Of a DNA stretch of 64,000 nt, positions 1 to 8,461 are shown one piece after another; the stretch's first letter is position 1, and the number at the start of each line of letters is the position of its first letter. Under the pieces are notes generated by a model that searched no databases, was not told where the DNA came from, and saw nothing but the letters and a program-made list of their open reading frames with translations. Position numbers and translations under genes: made by a program. The stretch lies in assembly GCA_963816975.1 (NCBI GenBank), contig CAWFMD010000001.1, positions 186,001 through 250,000 of the forward strand, written 5' to 3'. This DNA is from DASRIA01 sp963816975 (GTDB lineage Bacteria; Actinomycetota; Thermoleophilia; Solirubrobacterales; JBBDJG01).

Positions 1-938
1 GGGAGGCCCATGCGCCAGGCGGCGGCCTCGGCGAGCTCGGCCACGCCGGTTGAGTGCTCGCGCAGCCACGGAGACTTGAGACCGGTGATCGCGGCGATCG
101 CCGCGAATGCGGCGTCGACCCGCTCGCCCGTGATGAAGATCGGGGGAGACGGCTCGCTTTCGAGCGCGTGCTCCCACATCCTCGTATCGTCCAACTCGGC
201 GAGGATGTCGGTGAAGTTCCGCACGGCGAGCTCGGCGAGCCGCGGCTCGTATGCGGCGCCCGCTCGCTGCTCGACGACGGCGCGTGCCTCGTCCAAACCC
301 GCGGCGGACAGGAACAGGGAGATGTCTCTCGCTACGTGTAGGAGGCGCATCGGCAACGGGATCGCATCGCCTGCGATACCGGGGAATCCTTTTCCGTCCC
401 AGCGCGCAAAGACGTACTCGAGCGCCGCCTGGATGTCCGCGCCGAGCCCGAGCCACCCGGCGAATCGCTGTGCCACCTCGCACATCATCGCGAACGAGTC
501 GCGGGCCCTGGGGCCGGCGTTGGCGATGGCGTCCTCGATCAGCTTGGCGCGAACCTCCGGGCTGCGCCCGACCCCGACGTAGGCCTTGTAGAACGCAAGG
601 ACCTCCGCGGGCTTGGTGGGGTCGACGAGGTAGAAGGCGGCTCTGTGCTCGATGTCGTCGCCGAACAGCTGGGTCGCCTCGTGCCCGTTCGACGTGCACC
701 CGGAGGCGTGGAGGAGCGCAATGTAGTACGCGTCCACGAGCTCCTGGGCGGTTGCTCCGGCGAGTTCGCCCAGGCGGACCGCGAGCACGGCGGTGCGCAT
801 CGCATGCTCGAGGGGCTGCCCGGTGCCGAGGTCGGTCGCGAGCGACAGTGCGCCGACCACCTCGGCAGCACGGATCGGCCGCTCGGCTGAGGACGGGGCT
901 GCTGCGACCGCTTCGGGATCCGACGCCAAGGTCGACAC
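1..938 (-). CDS. HD-GYP-like domain protein, partial at left edge
   Basis: This open frame reads from a GTG at 938 to the window edge without a stop, giving about 312 residues of the N-terminal part. It has a degenerate HD-type helix set (EHAMRTAVLAVRLGELAG, then LLHASGCTSNGHEA), followed by a GYP-like stretch (RWDGKGFPG, then LPMRLLHVARDI). A second HD-like helix begins near the edge (LREHSTGVAELAEAAA). Tandem degenerate HD-GYP domains of this kind are often followed in actinobacteria by a LuxR-type DNA-binding domain, but that part would lie outside the window. The first HD motif lacks the usual HD pair (LLHAS), so cyclic-di-GMP hydrolysis cannot be assumed. A role as signalling or transcriptional regulator is inferred from the family. 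The GTG start is the first one that keeps the whole conserved region. Confidence 0.72.
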   Translation of the reverse strand, partial: MSTLASDPEAVAAAPSSAERPIRAAEVVGALSLATDLGTGQPLEHAMRTAVLAVRLGELAGATAQELVDAYYIALLHASGCTSNGHEATQLFGDDIEHRAAFYLVDPTKPAEVLAFYKAYVGVGRSPEVRAKLIEDAIANAGPRARDSFAMMCEVAQRFAGWLGLGADIQAALEYVFARWDGKGFPGIAGDAIPLPMRLLHVARDISLFLSAAGLDEARAVVEQRAGAAYEPRLAELAVRNFTDILAELDDTRMWEHALESEPSPPIFITGERVDAAFAAIAAITGLKSPWLREHSTGVAELAEAAAWRMGL

Positions 939-1011
939 CCTACCCCGGTCCGCCACCAGCTTCCAGGCTGAGGGATACTTGAGATCGACAGCGTCGGAAA
1001 GGAGACACATC

Positions 1012-1194
1012 ATGAAGACCTTGAAGTGCGACCTGTGCGAAGTCACGGCCGAAGGTGAGACGTTCGAAGAATGGATGAGCGCGCTGCGCCCTCACTACCG
1101 CGAGGCTCATCCCGAAGCGATGGACCCGAGCCACACCCAGCAGGACATGGAGCAGTGGATGGCCGAGAACAAGGCGAGGTTCGAAGCCGCCTGA
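1012..1194 (+). CDS. 60-residue protein with CxxC...HxxxxH pattern
   Basis: A small ORF follows a good ribosome-binding site (GGAAAGGAG, about 8 bp before the ATG). The protein carries C6, C9, H28 and H33, spaced like a single C2H2 zinc finger, and is rich in acidic residues and Trp. It loosely resembles the DUF1059 small proteins (MKTLKC start, a GE-rich middle, a His near the end). Its function is unknown. Zinc binding is inferred from the cysteine/histidine spacing alone. The gene stands alone between the divergent HD-domain gene and the monooxygenase-like gene 78 bp downstream. Confidence 0.65.
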   Translation: MKTLKCDLCEVTAEGETFEEWMSALRPHYREAHPEAMDPSHTQQDMEQWMAENKARFEAA

Positions 1195-1272
1195 AGGGTC
1201 GGGGGTCGGGCGGCTCATCGCGGTGGAGCTTTGCTGTCAGGCCACGGAACCACCAACCGCGAAGGGAGACCC

Positions 1273-1575
1273 ATGATTGTCCTGCGCTTCAAGGTGCAAT
1301 GCATGCCCGACAAGACCGAAGAGGCGCTGGCCGCCTTCACGGCGGTGATCGCGCCGAGTCGCAAGGTGGAAGGGGTGATCAGCTTCGACATTGCCCGGGA
1401 CCTCGCCGACCCCGATTCGATCATCGCGATCGAGGTGTTCGAGGACGAGTCTGCGCGAGAGCGGCAGGAATCGCTGCCGGAGGTCGCCACGGTGATGAAT
1501 CTGCTTCCGCAGGCGTTGGTCGGCCCGCCCGAGGCGACGGTCTTCGAGGTGTCTTCTTCCGCCGCTGCGATGTGA
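1273..1575 (+). CDS. Antibiotic-biosynthesis-monooxygenase-fold protein (ABM/YgiN-like)
   Basis: This 100-residue single-domain protein starts at an ATG preceded by GAAGGGAGA. The pattern fits the dimeric alpha/beta ABM fold: MIVLRFKVQ first strand, PSRKVEGVISFDIARDLADP centre, IIAIEVFEDESA strand, then a helix. Members are heme-independent monooxygenases, quinol monooxygenases or stress proteins of unknown substrate. No residue visible here fixes a substrate. It sits just upstream of the LigD polymerase gene (gap of about 60 bp) on the same strand, but the products have no obvious common job. Confidence 0.75.
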   Translation: MIVLRFKVQCMPDKTEEALAAFTAVIAPSRKVEGVISFDIARDLADPDSIIAIEVFEDESARERQESLPEVATVMNLLPQALVGPPEATVFEVSSSAAAM

Positions 1576-1636
1576 TCCTCCCGAATCCGGAGGGAGCGCC
1601 ACCCGTCGGCGGCCCCAGCCGGTAGCGTCCGCTGCC

Positions 1637-2701
1637 GTGGCAGCCCCAGCCGTCGAGATCGATGCCGGCGGGCGCGCCCTGCGGGTCTCCAACCCGGAGC
1701 GCGAGATCTTCCCGCCCACCGCAGGGACCGCCGCGGTGACCAAGCTCCAGGTGGTCGAGTACTACCTGGCGGTCGCGCCCGGGATCATGCGGGCGCTGCG
1801 GGAACGGCCCACCACTCTCGAGCGCTGGCCCAAGGGCGTGCACCCGGGCATCGTGCTGTCCACGCGCGAGCAGGGCGGCGGCGACGCGTTCTTCCAGAAG
1901 CGCGTCCCGCGCGGCGCGCCGGAGTACGTCGAGACGGCGCGCATCCAGTTCCCCTCCGGGCGGCACGCCGACGAGATCTGCCCGACCGAGATCGCGGTGG
2001 TGGGGTGGGCGGCGCAGATGGGGACGATCACGTTCCACCCCTGGCCGGTGCGGCGCGCGGACGTCGATCATCCCGACGAGCTGCGGCTCGACCTCGATCC
2101 CCAGCCCGGGACCGACTTCGCCGACGCCGTGCGGGTGGCGGCGACCGCGCGCGAGCTGCTCGACGAGCTCGGCTACGCCGGCTTCCCCAAGACTTCCGGC
2201 GGGCGCGGCGTGCACATCTACGTGCGCATCGAGCCGCGCTGGACCTTCACCGACATGCGCCACGCCGCGATCGCCTTCGGACGCGAGCTCGAGCGCCGGC
2301 GGCCGGGGGAGGTGACGACCAAATGGTGGAAGGAGGAGCGGGGCGCGACCGTGTTCGTCGACTACAACCAGAACGCGCGCGACCGCACGATCGCATCGGC
2401 CTACAGCGTCCGGCCGAAGCCGGGCGCGACCGTGTCGGCTCCGGTGACCTGGGACGAGCTGGCCGAGGTCGAGCCCGAGGACTTCACGGTCGCGACGATG
2501 CCGGGCCGTTTCGAGCGGATCGGCGACCCCCACGAGGCGATCGACGAGTTCGCGCATTCCCTGGAGCCGCTGCTCGAGCTCTACGAGTCACACGGCGACG
2601 GGGACATGCCCTACCCGCCCGACTACCCGAAGATGCCGGGCGAGCCCAAGCGGGTGCAGCCGAGCCGCGACCGGGACCGCAAGCGGGACCCGGCGTCGTG
2701 A
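1637..2701 (+). CDS. LigD-type DNA polymerase/primase domain protein
   Basis: The 354-residue protein matches the stand-alone polymerase (primase-like) domain of the non-homologous end-joining ligase D. The catalytic metal-binding pair is D152 and D154 in LRLDLDPQPG. It is followed by the nucleotide-binding stretch KTSGGRGVHIYV and the conserved VDYNQNARDRTIASAYS segment. These enzymes add ribonucleotides or deoxyribonucleotides at broken DNA ends, working with Ku and a ligase. The ligase and phosphoesterase domains of full LigD are absent, so partner genes must lie elsewhere. The start is a GTG at 1637 (VAAPAVEID). The C-terminus is a basic tail (RDRDRKRDPAS). Confidence 0.9.
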   Translation: MAAPAVEIDAGGRALRVSNPEREIFPPTAGTAAVTKLQVVEYYLAVAPGIMRALRERPTTLERWPKGVHPGIVLSTREQGGGDAFFQKRVPRGAPEYVETARIQFPSGRHADEICPTEIAVVGWAAQMGTITFHPWPVRRADVDHPDELRLDLDPQPGTDFADAVRVAATARELLDELGYAGFPKTSGGRGVHIYVRIEPRWTFTDMRHAAIAFGRELERRRPGEVTTKWWKEERGATVFVDYNQNARDRTIASAYSVRPKPGATVSAPVTWDELAEVEPEDFTVATMPGRFERIGDPHEAIDEFAHSLEPLLELYESHGDGDMPYPPDYPKMPGEPKRVQPSRDRDRKRDPAS

Positions 2702-2725
2702 CGCCGGGCCCGCCCGCGCCCTGCC

Positions 2726-3952
2726 TCAGCCCGTGACGCCGGCCTCCGACATGATCCGCCCGACGTTCTCGGGAGCGAAGAACTCCGGCGCCGGGAGCGT
2801 CGCCGCCTGCACGCTGACGAACCCGTCCATCGCCTCCTGGTTGCCGTGCATCGCGCCGAGCAGCTGCTGCATCTCCGGCGGTGGCGGCTGCAGCTGGGCG
2901 AAGTCGTCGGTGAACTCATACACCGGCATTGCCTCGCGGTCGCGGATCTGCTGGTACTCGCTCATGCCTTCCTCGAACGAGCGGTCCCCGGCGAACGCGT
3001 CGTGCAGCGCGCCGGCGACCAACTCCGCGTCCCGGAACGCATCGTTGATGCCCATCGCGGTGATCGGGTTCTTGTGGTACCCGGCGTCGCCGAGCAGCAC
3101 CCAGCCGGGGCCGTACGGCTTGCGGAAATAGCCGGGCAGCTCGGCCGAGCCGACGAACTTCGACTCCCGCGTCGCCGCACGCACGCGCTCGGCGAACTCG
3201 GGGGCGAGGTCCAGGGCCGCGAAGAAGTTGCCCTCGATGTCCTTGCGGTTGGCGTGGAACTCCTCCACCGGCCAGCCGAAGGGCATCACGGTGAGGTCGT
3301 CGTGGGTGGGGATCGCCGCCCAGCCGCGGCCATGCTCGACCCGGATCGTGACGTCGAAGCCACGCGTGGGCAGGCCGCTCCAGTAGGCGTAGTACATCGC
3401 TTGGCGCGACGGCCGCTCGTCGTAGTGCTCCGGCTTGACCGTCTTCGCCACCAGGGAGTGCTTGCCGTCGGCGCCGATCACGACCCGGGCGCGCTCGGTC
3501 ACCGCTGCACCGTCCCGCGCGTGGCCGCGGATGCCGGTCACCGTGCCGTCGGCCGCCAGGATCTCGTCCACGGTGAAGCCTTCGCGCAGCTCCGCACCCG
3601 CCGCGACCGCCGCGTCGACCAGCAGCTGGTCGAGCACCGTGCGGCGCGGGCAGTAGCCGCGCGCGACGCCGTCGATCGGCTGCGGGGATCCGGAGATCGT
3701 GAGCGGCCCGAAGTCGAAGGAGTAGCGCTCGACGGGCGGGCAGCCGGTCGCCTCCAGGCGCTCCAGCAGGCCCCAGCGGGCGAGCGCGGCGATGCCCGGC
3801 GGATGCACTTGGTGGGTGGACATCGTGTCGCTCGGGAACGTCGCCTTGTCGACCAGCAGCACGCGGTGGCCCTGGCGGGCAAGCAGCATCGCGGTGGGCG
3901 ATCCTGCGCAGCGTGCACCCACGACGATCGCGTCGTAAGTCGTCTCACTCAT
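2726..3952 (-). CDS. FAD-dependent oxidoreductase (geranylgeranyl-reductase/hydroxylase type)
   Basis: The 408-residue protein begins with a Rossmann dinucleotide-binding motif (VVGARCAGSPTAMLLARQG). Near residue 300 it has the FAD-phosphate-binding GD motif (VLLGDAGYHKNPITAMGIND). This is the architecture of group A flavin hydroxylases and of geranylgeranyl reductases. No C-terminal extra domain is present. The start ATG follows GGGAGGACC, an almost ideal ribosome-binding site. The gene ends 25 bp from the convergent LigD polymerase gene and has no operon partner. The substrate is unknown; halogenase, hydroxylase and prenyl reductase are all possible. Confidence 0.82.
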   Translation of the reverse strand: MSETTYDAIVVGARCAGSPTAMLLARQGHRVLLVDKATFPSDTMSTHQVHPPGIAALARWGLLERLEATGCPPVERYSFDFGPLTISGSPQPIDGVARGYCPRRTVLDQLLVDAAVAAGAELREGFTVDEILAADGTVTGIRGHARDGAAVTERARVVIGADGKHSLVAKTVKPEHYDERPSRQAMYYAYWSGLPTRGFDVTIRVEHGRGWAAIPTHDDLTVMPFGWPVEEFHANRKDIEGNFFAALDLAPEFAERVRAATRESKFVGSAELPGYFRKPYGPGWVLLGDAGYHKNPITAMGINDAFRDAELVAGALHDAFAGDRSFEEGMSEYQQIRDREAMPVYEFTDDFAQLQPPPPEMQQLLGAMHGNQEAMDGFVSVQAATLPAPEFFAPENVGRIMSEAGVTG

Positions 3953-4111
3953 GGTCCTCCCCCTTGATTCGCAGAGGGCATAAGAATCTCACCGGACGGC
4001 GCCGGTTACAAGGAACACTGCACATGCCGCTCGTACCGTCCCGACGTCGGTCGTCCGCAGGGCTCGACTAGGATGCGCACCGACCGCCGTCCCACCGAGG
4101 AGAGAGAGCCC

Positions 4112-4359
4112 ATGCCGCAGGTGAACAGGACGCAAAGCTATGCATCGAGCTCCGAGCAGATGTGGGAAAAAATCGGCAATTTCGACACGATGCACACCTG
4201 GCATCCTGCAATAGAGGCGGTCAACCAGATCGAGCCGGGCCGAACGGAGACGGCTGCCAGGTCTCCTGGGCGGTCCAGTTCGAAGCCGACGGAGCGCCGG
4301 ACGCGGAGGCGGTCGCCATGATCGAGCACATCCTCGACGCGGGGCTGGGAGCGCTCTAG
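4112..4359 (+). pseudogene. SRPBCC (polyketide cyclase/START-like) gene with internal deletion and frameshift
   Basis: An ATG at 4112, behind GAGGAGAGAGA, opens a frame whose first 45 residues look like the start of a SRPBCC protein (SSEQMWEKIGNFDTMHTWHPA). After about 4240 that frame becomes nonsense. From about 4248 a different frame resumes with the typical C-terminal end of the same family (GDGCQVSWAVQFEADG, then a final helix and TAG at 4359). A normal member is about 140-150 residues long, so roughly 70 residues from the middle are missing. A deletion that also shifted the frame explains this. The gene is most likely dead. Confidence 0.78.
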
Positions 4360-4382
4360 CCGGCGGGGGCACGGCTGCCCGG

Positions 4383-4916
4383 ATGCCGCGCCACGTCGCG
4401 TTCCTGCGCGGGATCAACGTCGCGGGACGCAGGGCCACCGGCGACCAGCTGCGGGCCTGCTTCGAGGCGCTCGGGCTCGCGGACGTCGCGACGTTTCGGG
4501 CCAGCGGCAACGTCGTCTTCAGCGCCCCCGGGAACGTCGGCGCGGCACGGCTCGAGCGGGGCCTGCGGCGGGCGCTGGGCTACGAGGTCGCGGCGTTCGT
4601 GCGCGGCGCGCGCGAGGTCAGGGCGATCGCGGCGCGCGAGCCCTTCGACGCCCGGAGGGTGCGGGCCTCGCGGGGGAAGCTGCAGGTCGCGCTGCTGCCC
4701 AGGAAACCCAAGGCGAAGGCGCAAGCCAGGATGCTCGCGCTCGGCAGCGCGGACGACCTGTTCGCGATCCACGGACGCGAGCTGTACTGGCTGCCCAGTG
4801 GCGGGCTGATGGAGTCCGCGGTGGGCATGAGCGGGATCACCGATGTGCTGGGCTCCAACACGATGCGCACCAAGGGTACCCTCGAGCAGATCGCCGCGAA
4901 GTACTTCGGCACCTAG
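4383..4916 (+). CDS. DUF1697 protein
   Basis: The 177-residue protein matches DUF1697 along its whole length. It opens with HVAFLRGINVAGRR, followed by the FRASGNVVFSAP strand, and ends in SGITDVLGSNTMRTKGT. The family is common in actinobacteria and has no established function. The start ATG is the first in frame and keeps the conserved opening at residue 4. It lies 23 bp after the decayed SRPBCC gene and about 100 bp before the P450 gene. Confidence 0.88.
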   Translation: MPRHVAFLRGINVAGRRATGDQLRACFEALGLADVATFRASGNVVFSAPGNVGAARLERGLRRALGYEVAAFVRGAREVRAIAAREPFDARRVRASRGKLQVALLPRKPKAKAQARMLALGSADDLFAIHGRELYWLPSGGLMESAVGMSGITDVLGSNTMRTKGTLEQIAAKYFGT

Positions 4917-5018
4917 AGCCGGCGTGGTCGCCGGACCGCACGCATGCACGGCTCCCGTGCACGCCCGGTGCGTAGACTCCCGAGAGATGCATTCGATCGT
5001 CTGCCGGCGCGAGCCCGC

Positions 5019-6377
5019 GTGAGCGAAGAGGCGCTACCTCCCGGCCCGCCCCTGCCGCGCTTCCTGCAGACACTGGCGTTCGTGTTCGCGCCCGCGCCGT
5101 TCCTCGACGCGTGCCGGCGTCGCTACGGCGACGTGGTCACGATGGGCACGCTGTTCGACGCGAAGTTCGTGATGGTCTTCGACCCGGACGTGGTCAAGCA
5201 GGTGTTCCGCGGGCCGCCCGAGCAGCTGCGCGCGGGAGAGGCCAACGCGCCGCTGGGCCCGGTGCTCGGGCCGCGCTCGGTGCTGCTGCTCGACGGCGCC
5301 GAGCACCTGCGCCAGCGGCGGTTGATGCTGCCGGCCTTCCACGGCGAGCGCATGCGCGAGTACGAGCAGGTGATGATCGCCGCCGCCGACCGCACGATCG
5401 ACTCCTGGCCGGTGGGGGAGACGTTCACGCTGCTGCCCGCGATGCAGTCGCTGACGCTCGACGTGATCATGCACGCCGTATTCGGCGTGGAGCGGGGCGC
5501 ACTGCAGGAGGAGCTCAAGCGCCGCGTGCGCGTGATGCTCGACCCGGTCGGCAACCGCGCCGCGATCCTGCTGATGCTGCTGTCGCGGGGGCGGTTCGGG
5601 ATCGCCGGGCGGATGGAGCGCTTCGCGCGTCAGCGCCAGGACGTCGACGAGATGATCTACGCCGAGATCGCGCGCCGCCGCACCGTGGACGACCTCGCGG
5701 AGCGCACCGACGTGCTCTCCATGCTGCTGCTGGCACGCGACGACGAAGGCCGCGCGATGACCGACGCCGAGCTGCGCGACGAGCTTGTCACGCTGGTGGT
5801 GGCCGGGCACGAGACCACGGCGACCGGCCTCGCATGGGCATTCGAGGAGCTGCTCCGCAGCCCACAGGTGCTGGCGCGCGCCAAGGCTGCCGTGACGGAC
5901 GGCGACACCGCCTATCTCGACGCCGTGGTGAAGGAGACGCTGCGCCGCCGCACGGTCGTGCCCGGCGTGGGGCGCGTCGTGCGCGGCGAGCCATTCCGGC
6001 TCAACGGCTACACGATCCCGCCCGGGATCGAGATCAATCCTTCGATTGCGGCGATCCATCGGCGGGCGGACCGTTACCCTGAGCCGGCGGAGTTCCGCCC
6101 GGAGCGCTTCCTCGGCCCGGACCCGCCCGACACCTACACGTGGATTCCCTTCGGCGGCGGAACGCGGCGCTGCCTGGGCGCCAGCTTTGCGACGTTCGAG
6201 ATGCGCGTCGTGATCGCGCGGGTGCTCGCGCGGGCGAGCCTTGCCTGCGCCGGGCCGGCCGAGAAGGGCGTGCGCAAGGGCGTCACGATCGTCCCGCGGC
6301 GCGGAGTGCGGGTCACCCAGACGCGCGCACCGCAGCCGGCGCCGGCCGTGCATGTTGCGCCGGCCCAGCCGGCTTGA
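5019..6377 (+). CDS. Cytochrome P450
   Basis: This is a 452-residue heme monooxygenase. The visible motifs are the proline-rich N-terminus (LPPGPPLPRF), the I-helix oxygen-activation motif AGHETT near residue 262, the ExxR helix (KETLRRR), and the heme loop FGGGTRRCLG with the thiolate ligand C385. The absence of a membrane anchor marks it as a soluble bacterial P450. I chose the GTG at 5019 because it places the proline-rich segment at the N-terminus as in relatives; an upstream ATG at 4944 would add 25 unlikely residues. The last 65 bp overlap the 3' end of the convergent SDR gene. The substrate and electron-transfer partners are not evident. Confidence 0.9.
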   Translation: MSEEALPPGPPLPRFLQTLAFVFAPAPFLDACRRRYGDVVTMGTLFDAKFVMVFDPDVVKQVFRGPPEQLRAGEANAPLGPVLGPRSVLLLDGAEHLRQRRLMLPAFHGERMREYEQVMIAAADRTIDSWPVGETFTLLPAMQSLTLDVIMHAVFGVERGALQEELKRRVRVMLDPVGNRAAILLMLLSRGRFGIAGRMERFARQRQDVDEMIYAEIARRRTVDDLAERTDVLSMLLLARDDEGRAMTDAELRDELVTLVVAGHETTATGLAWAFEELLRSPQVLARAKAAVTDGDTAYLDAVVKETLRRRTVVPGVGRVVRGEPFRLNGYTIPPGIEINPSIAAIHRRADRYPEPAEFRPERFLGPDPPDTYTWIPFGGGTRRCLGASFATFEMRVVIARVLARASLACAGPAEKGVRKGVTIVPRRGVRVTQTRAPQPAPAVHVAPAQPA

Positions 6378-7575
6378 GCTGAGTAGCCGCGGCCGTCGCG
6401 GTTGTGGCCTCCGAATCGGCGGCCGCCTGCGCGCGTGAGACCGGCACACGGCCCCATTGCGCACGCTCCGCGTACTCGACCAGCCTGCCGAAGTAGGACT
6501 CGATCGGTGGCACCTCGATGCCCTCCGGCTCGAGGTCCCGGCGCGCGTTCGCGTTGCCGTAGGAGACGTTCATCGCGAAGTACGGGAAGAAGACACGGGT
6601 GCGCTGCAGCCCGCGCCGCCTGCGCGCGCTCGTGCCGGCGAGCACCGGGTAGACCACGCGCCTGAAGACGGCGGGCGGGATCACAACGGGCTCGCGCTGA
6701 CCGACGTGCTGGGCCGACAGCTCGATCAGGCGGCCCACGTTCGTGGCCTGCGCGCCCGCGACGAGGTGGTACGTGCCGGTGCCGGCGTGCGGGTCGTTCG
6801 ACAGTTTGAACACGGCGTCCGCGACGTAGTCGACGGGAACCACGTCCACCGGAGCCGATCGGCGGGCCGGCAGCGCGGGCAGGTTCCCGCGCACGAACGC
6901 CTTCAGCGGCGTGTACAGCACGTTGAACGATGCAGTCCAGCCCGTGGCCCGCTCACCCACGACGATGCTGGGCCGGAAGATCTGGACGGGGAGATCGCAA
7001 TGCGTGCGCACCAGTCGCTCGGCCTCGAACTTCGATTGCTCGTAGGGATTGCGGAAGCTCTGCCCGACGTCGAGCTGCTCCTCGCTGAACTCGCCGCGGT
7101 GCGTGCCGGCCACGTACGCCGTGGAGATGTGCACGTAACGCCGCAGGTGCCCTCGCTCCCGGCAGAGCTCGGCGAGCTCCAGCATGCGCCGGGTGCCCTC
7201 GACGTTGATCTCGCGGGATCGCTGCAGCGACAAGGTGAACGAGACGGACGCGGCGGAGTGGATGATGTCGGTGACCCGCGTGGCAAGCTCCTCACGGTCG
7301 GCGTGCGAAAGGCCGAGCCCCGGCCGCTCGATATCGGCCGGGACCGCGACCAGCCGGTCGGCGTAGGCGTCGGGGTCTCCGACCATGCACGTCACGGCCT
7401 CGCGCAGCCGCGCGTCCGCCTCGGCCCGGTCGCGTCCCCGCACCGCCGCATAGACCGGCCGCTCCGTGCGCTCCAGATAGCGGGCCAGGAGCTCCATTCC
7501 GACGAAGCCGGTCGCACCGGTGATGAAGACGGCGCCGTGCGAGCCGGCCTGGCTGGGCGAGAGGGTCGGGGCCAT
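6313..7575 (-). CDS. Extended SDR, thioester-reductase/fatty-acyl-reductase type
   Basis: The protein has about 420 residues. It has the NAD(P)-binding loop TGATGFVG at residues 19-26, a catalytic YEQSK near residue 180, and the male-sterility/NAD-binding-4 layout (IIHSAASVSF, FRPSIVVGE, VDVVPVDYVADA). Such domains reduce acyl thioesters or act on sugar and lipid substrates with NADPH. The start at 7575 is supported by GAGGAGAAG just upstream; an earlier ATG at 7662 lacks a ribosome-binding site. The C-terminal 50 residues are Ala/Pro-rich and overlap the end of the P450 gene on the other strand. It is transcribed divergently from the cyclase gene. Confidence 0.85.
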   Translation of the reverse strand: MAPTLSPSQAGSHGAVFITGATGFVGMELLARYLERTERPVYAAVRGRDRAEADARLREAVTCMVGDPDAYADRLVAVPADIERPGLGLSHADREELATRVTDIIHSAASVSFTLSLQRSREINVEGTRRMLELAELCRERGHLRRYVHISTAYVAGTHRGEFSEEQLDVGQSFRNPYEQSKFEAERLVRTHCDLPVQIFRPSIVVGERATGWTASFNVLYTPLKAFVRGNLPALPARRSAPVDVVPVDYVADAVFKLSNDPHAGTGTYHLVAGAQATNVGRLIELSAQHVGQREPVVIPPAVFRRVVYPVLAGTSARRRRGLQRTRVFFPYFAMNVSYGNANARRDLEPEGIEVPPIESYFGRLVEYAERAQWGRVPVSRAQAAADSEATTATAAATQLKPAGPAQHARPAPAAVRASG

Positions 7576-7591
7576 GCTCTTCTCCTCGTGA

Positions 7592-7624
7592 GTGGGAGGG
7601 CTAGAAACATGATGATGCTCCCAC
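7592..7624. promoter_or_regulatory. Inverted repeat in divergent promoter region
   Basis: Perfect 7-bp arms GTGGGAG and CTCCCAC are separated by 19 bp. They lie in the 108-bp region between the divergent reductase-like SDR gene and the nucleotidyl cyclase gene. The position suits an operator controlling one or both genes. No regulator gene is adjacent, so the binding protein is unknown. Confidence 0.35.
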
Positions 7625-7683
7625 GGGGCCGTGTGATAACCAGAAAGATGTCCGGCGCCCAAAATGCTGGATAGCCTTCACCC

Positions 7684-8439
7684 ATGACAGCGGATCAGGG
7701 CCGTTCGTCGCGGATACACCGCGCCGCCAAGTTGGTGCGGGAGCTGCTGCCCGGTGACCACGAGCTGGGCGACCCACTCTCCACGGCCGGGGACAAGCCC
7801 TCGCACCTGCTGGCGCGGCGGGTGGCCGAGACCACCCCGCAGCGGCCGCTCGTGCGCGAGCTGGGCCTGGGGGCGCTCCAGCTATGGCAGGCGCTGTCCG
7901 AGGCGCGCGGGCGCGGGCGCGGCGACGAGGAGGTGGCGATCCTGTTCACCGACCTCGTCGACTTCTCCGACTGGGCGCTGGCGGCCGGCGACGAGGCGGG
8001 GCTCGATCTGCTCCGCAGGGTCGGGCGGGAGGAGGAGGATGCGATCTGCGGACGTGGGGGCGAGGTCGTGAAGCGCATGGGCGACGGGCTGATGGCCGTG
8101 TTCCCCGACGCCGCCGCCGCCGTGGCGGCGGCGCACGAGGCGTGTTACCGCGTGGGCGCGATCGACGTGCACGGCTATCGCCCGCGGATGCGCGCCGGAG
8201 TGCACGTGGGCCGGCCGCGGCGGCTGGGCGGCGACTATCTCGGCGTCGATGTGAACATCGCTGCGCGCGTCGCGGCGGCCGCGTCGGGGGACGAGGTGCT
8301 CGTGTCGGGCCCCGCCTGCGAGCGGCTCGGCGATGACACCTTCGAGCTGCGCCGCCGCCGCCGGTTCAGGGCAAAGGGGACGCCGAAGGAACTCGAGGTC
8401 TACGCGGTCGAGCGGCCGATGAAGTCCTCGGCGAGCTGA
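7684..8439 (+). CDS. Class III adenylate/guanylate cyclase domain protein
   Basis: The protein has 251 residues, with a helical N-terminal region of about 80 residues and one class III cyclase domain. Metal-binding aspartates are D90 (ILFTDLVDFS) and D134 (KRMGDGLMAVF). The transition-state residues are N191 and R195 in GVDVNIAARV. K130 is at a position that helps select adenine in adenylate cyclases, which favours cAMP as product, though this needs testing. No membrane segment or sensor domain is visible, so the protein should be cytoplasmic. The gene is followed 22 bp later by a convergent membrane-protein gene. Confidence 0.88.
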   Translation: MTADQGRSSRIHRAAKLVRELLPGDHELGDPLSTAGDKPSHLLARRVAETTPQRPLVRELGLGALQLWQALSEARGRGRGDEEVAILFTDLVDFSDWALAAGDEAGLDLLRRVGREEEDAICGRGGEVVKRMGDGLMAVFPDAAAAVAAAHEACYRVGAIDVHGYRPRMRAGVHVGRPRRLGGDYLGVDVNIAARVAAAASGDEVLVSGPACERLGDDTFELRRRRRFRAKGTPKELEVYAVERPMKSSAS

Positions 8440-8461
8440 TCGCGCCGACGGCTGCGCGCGG

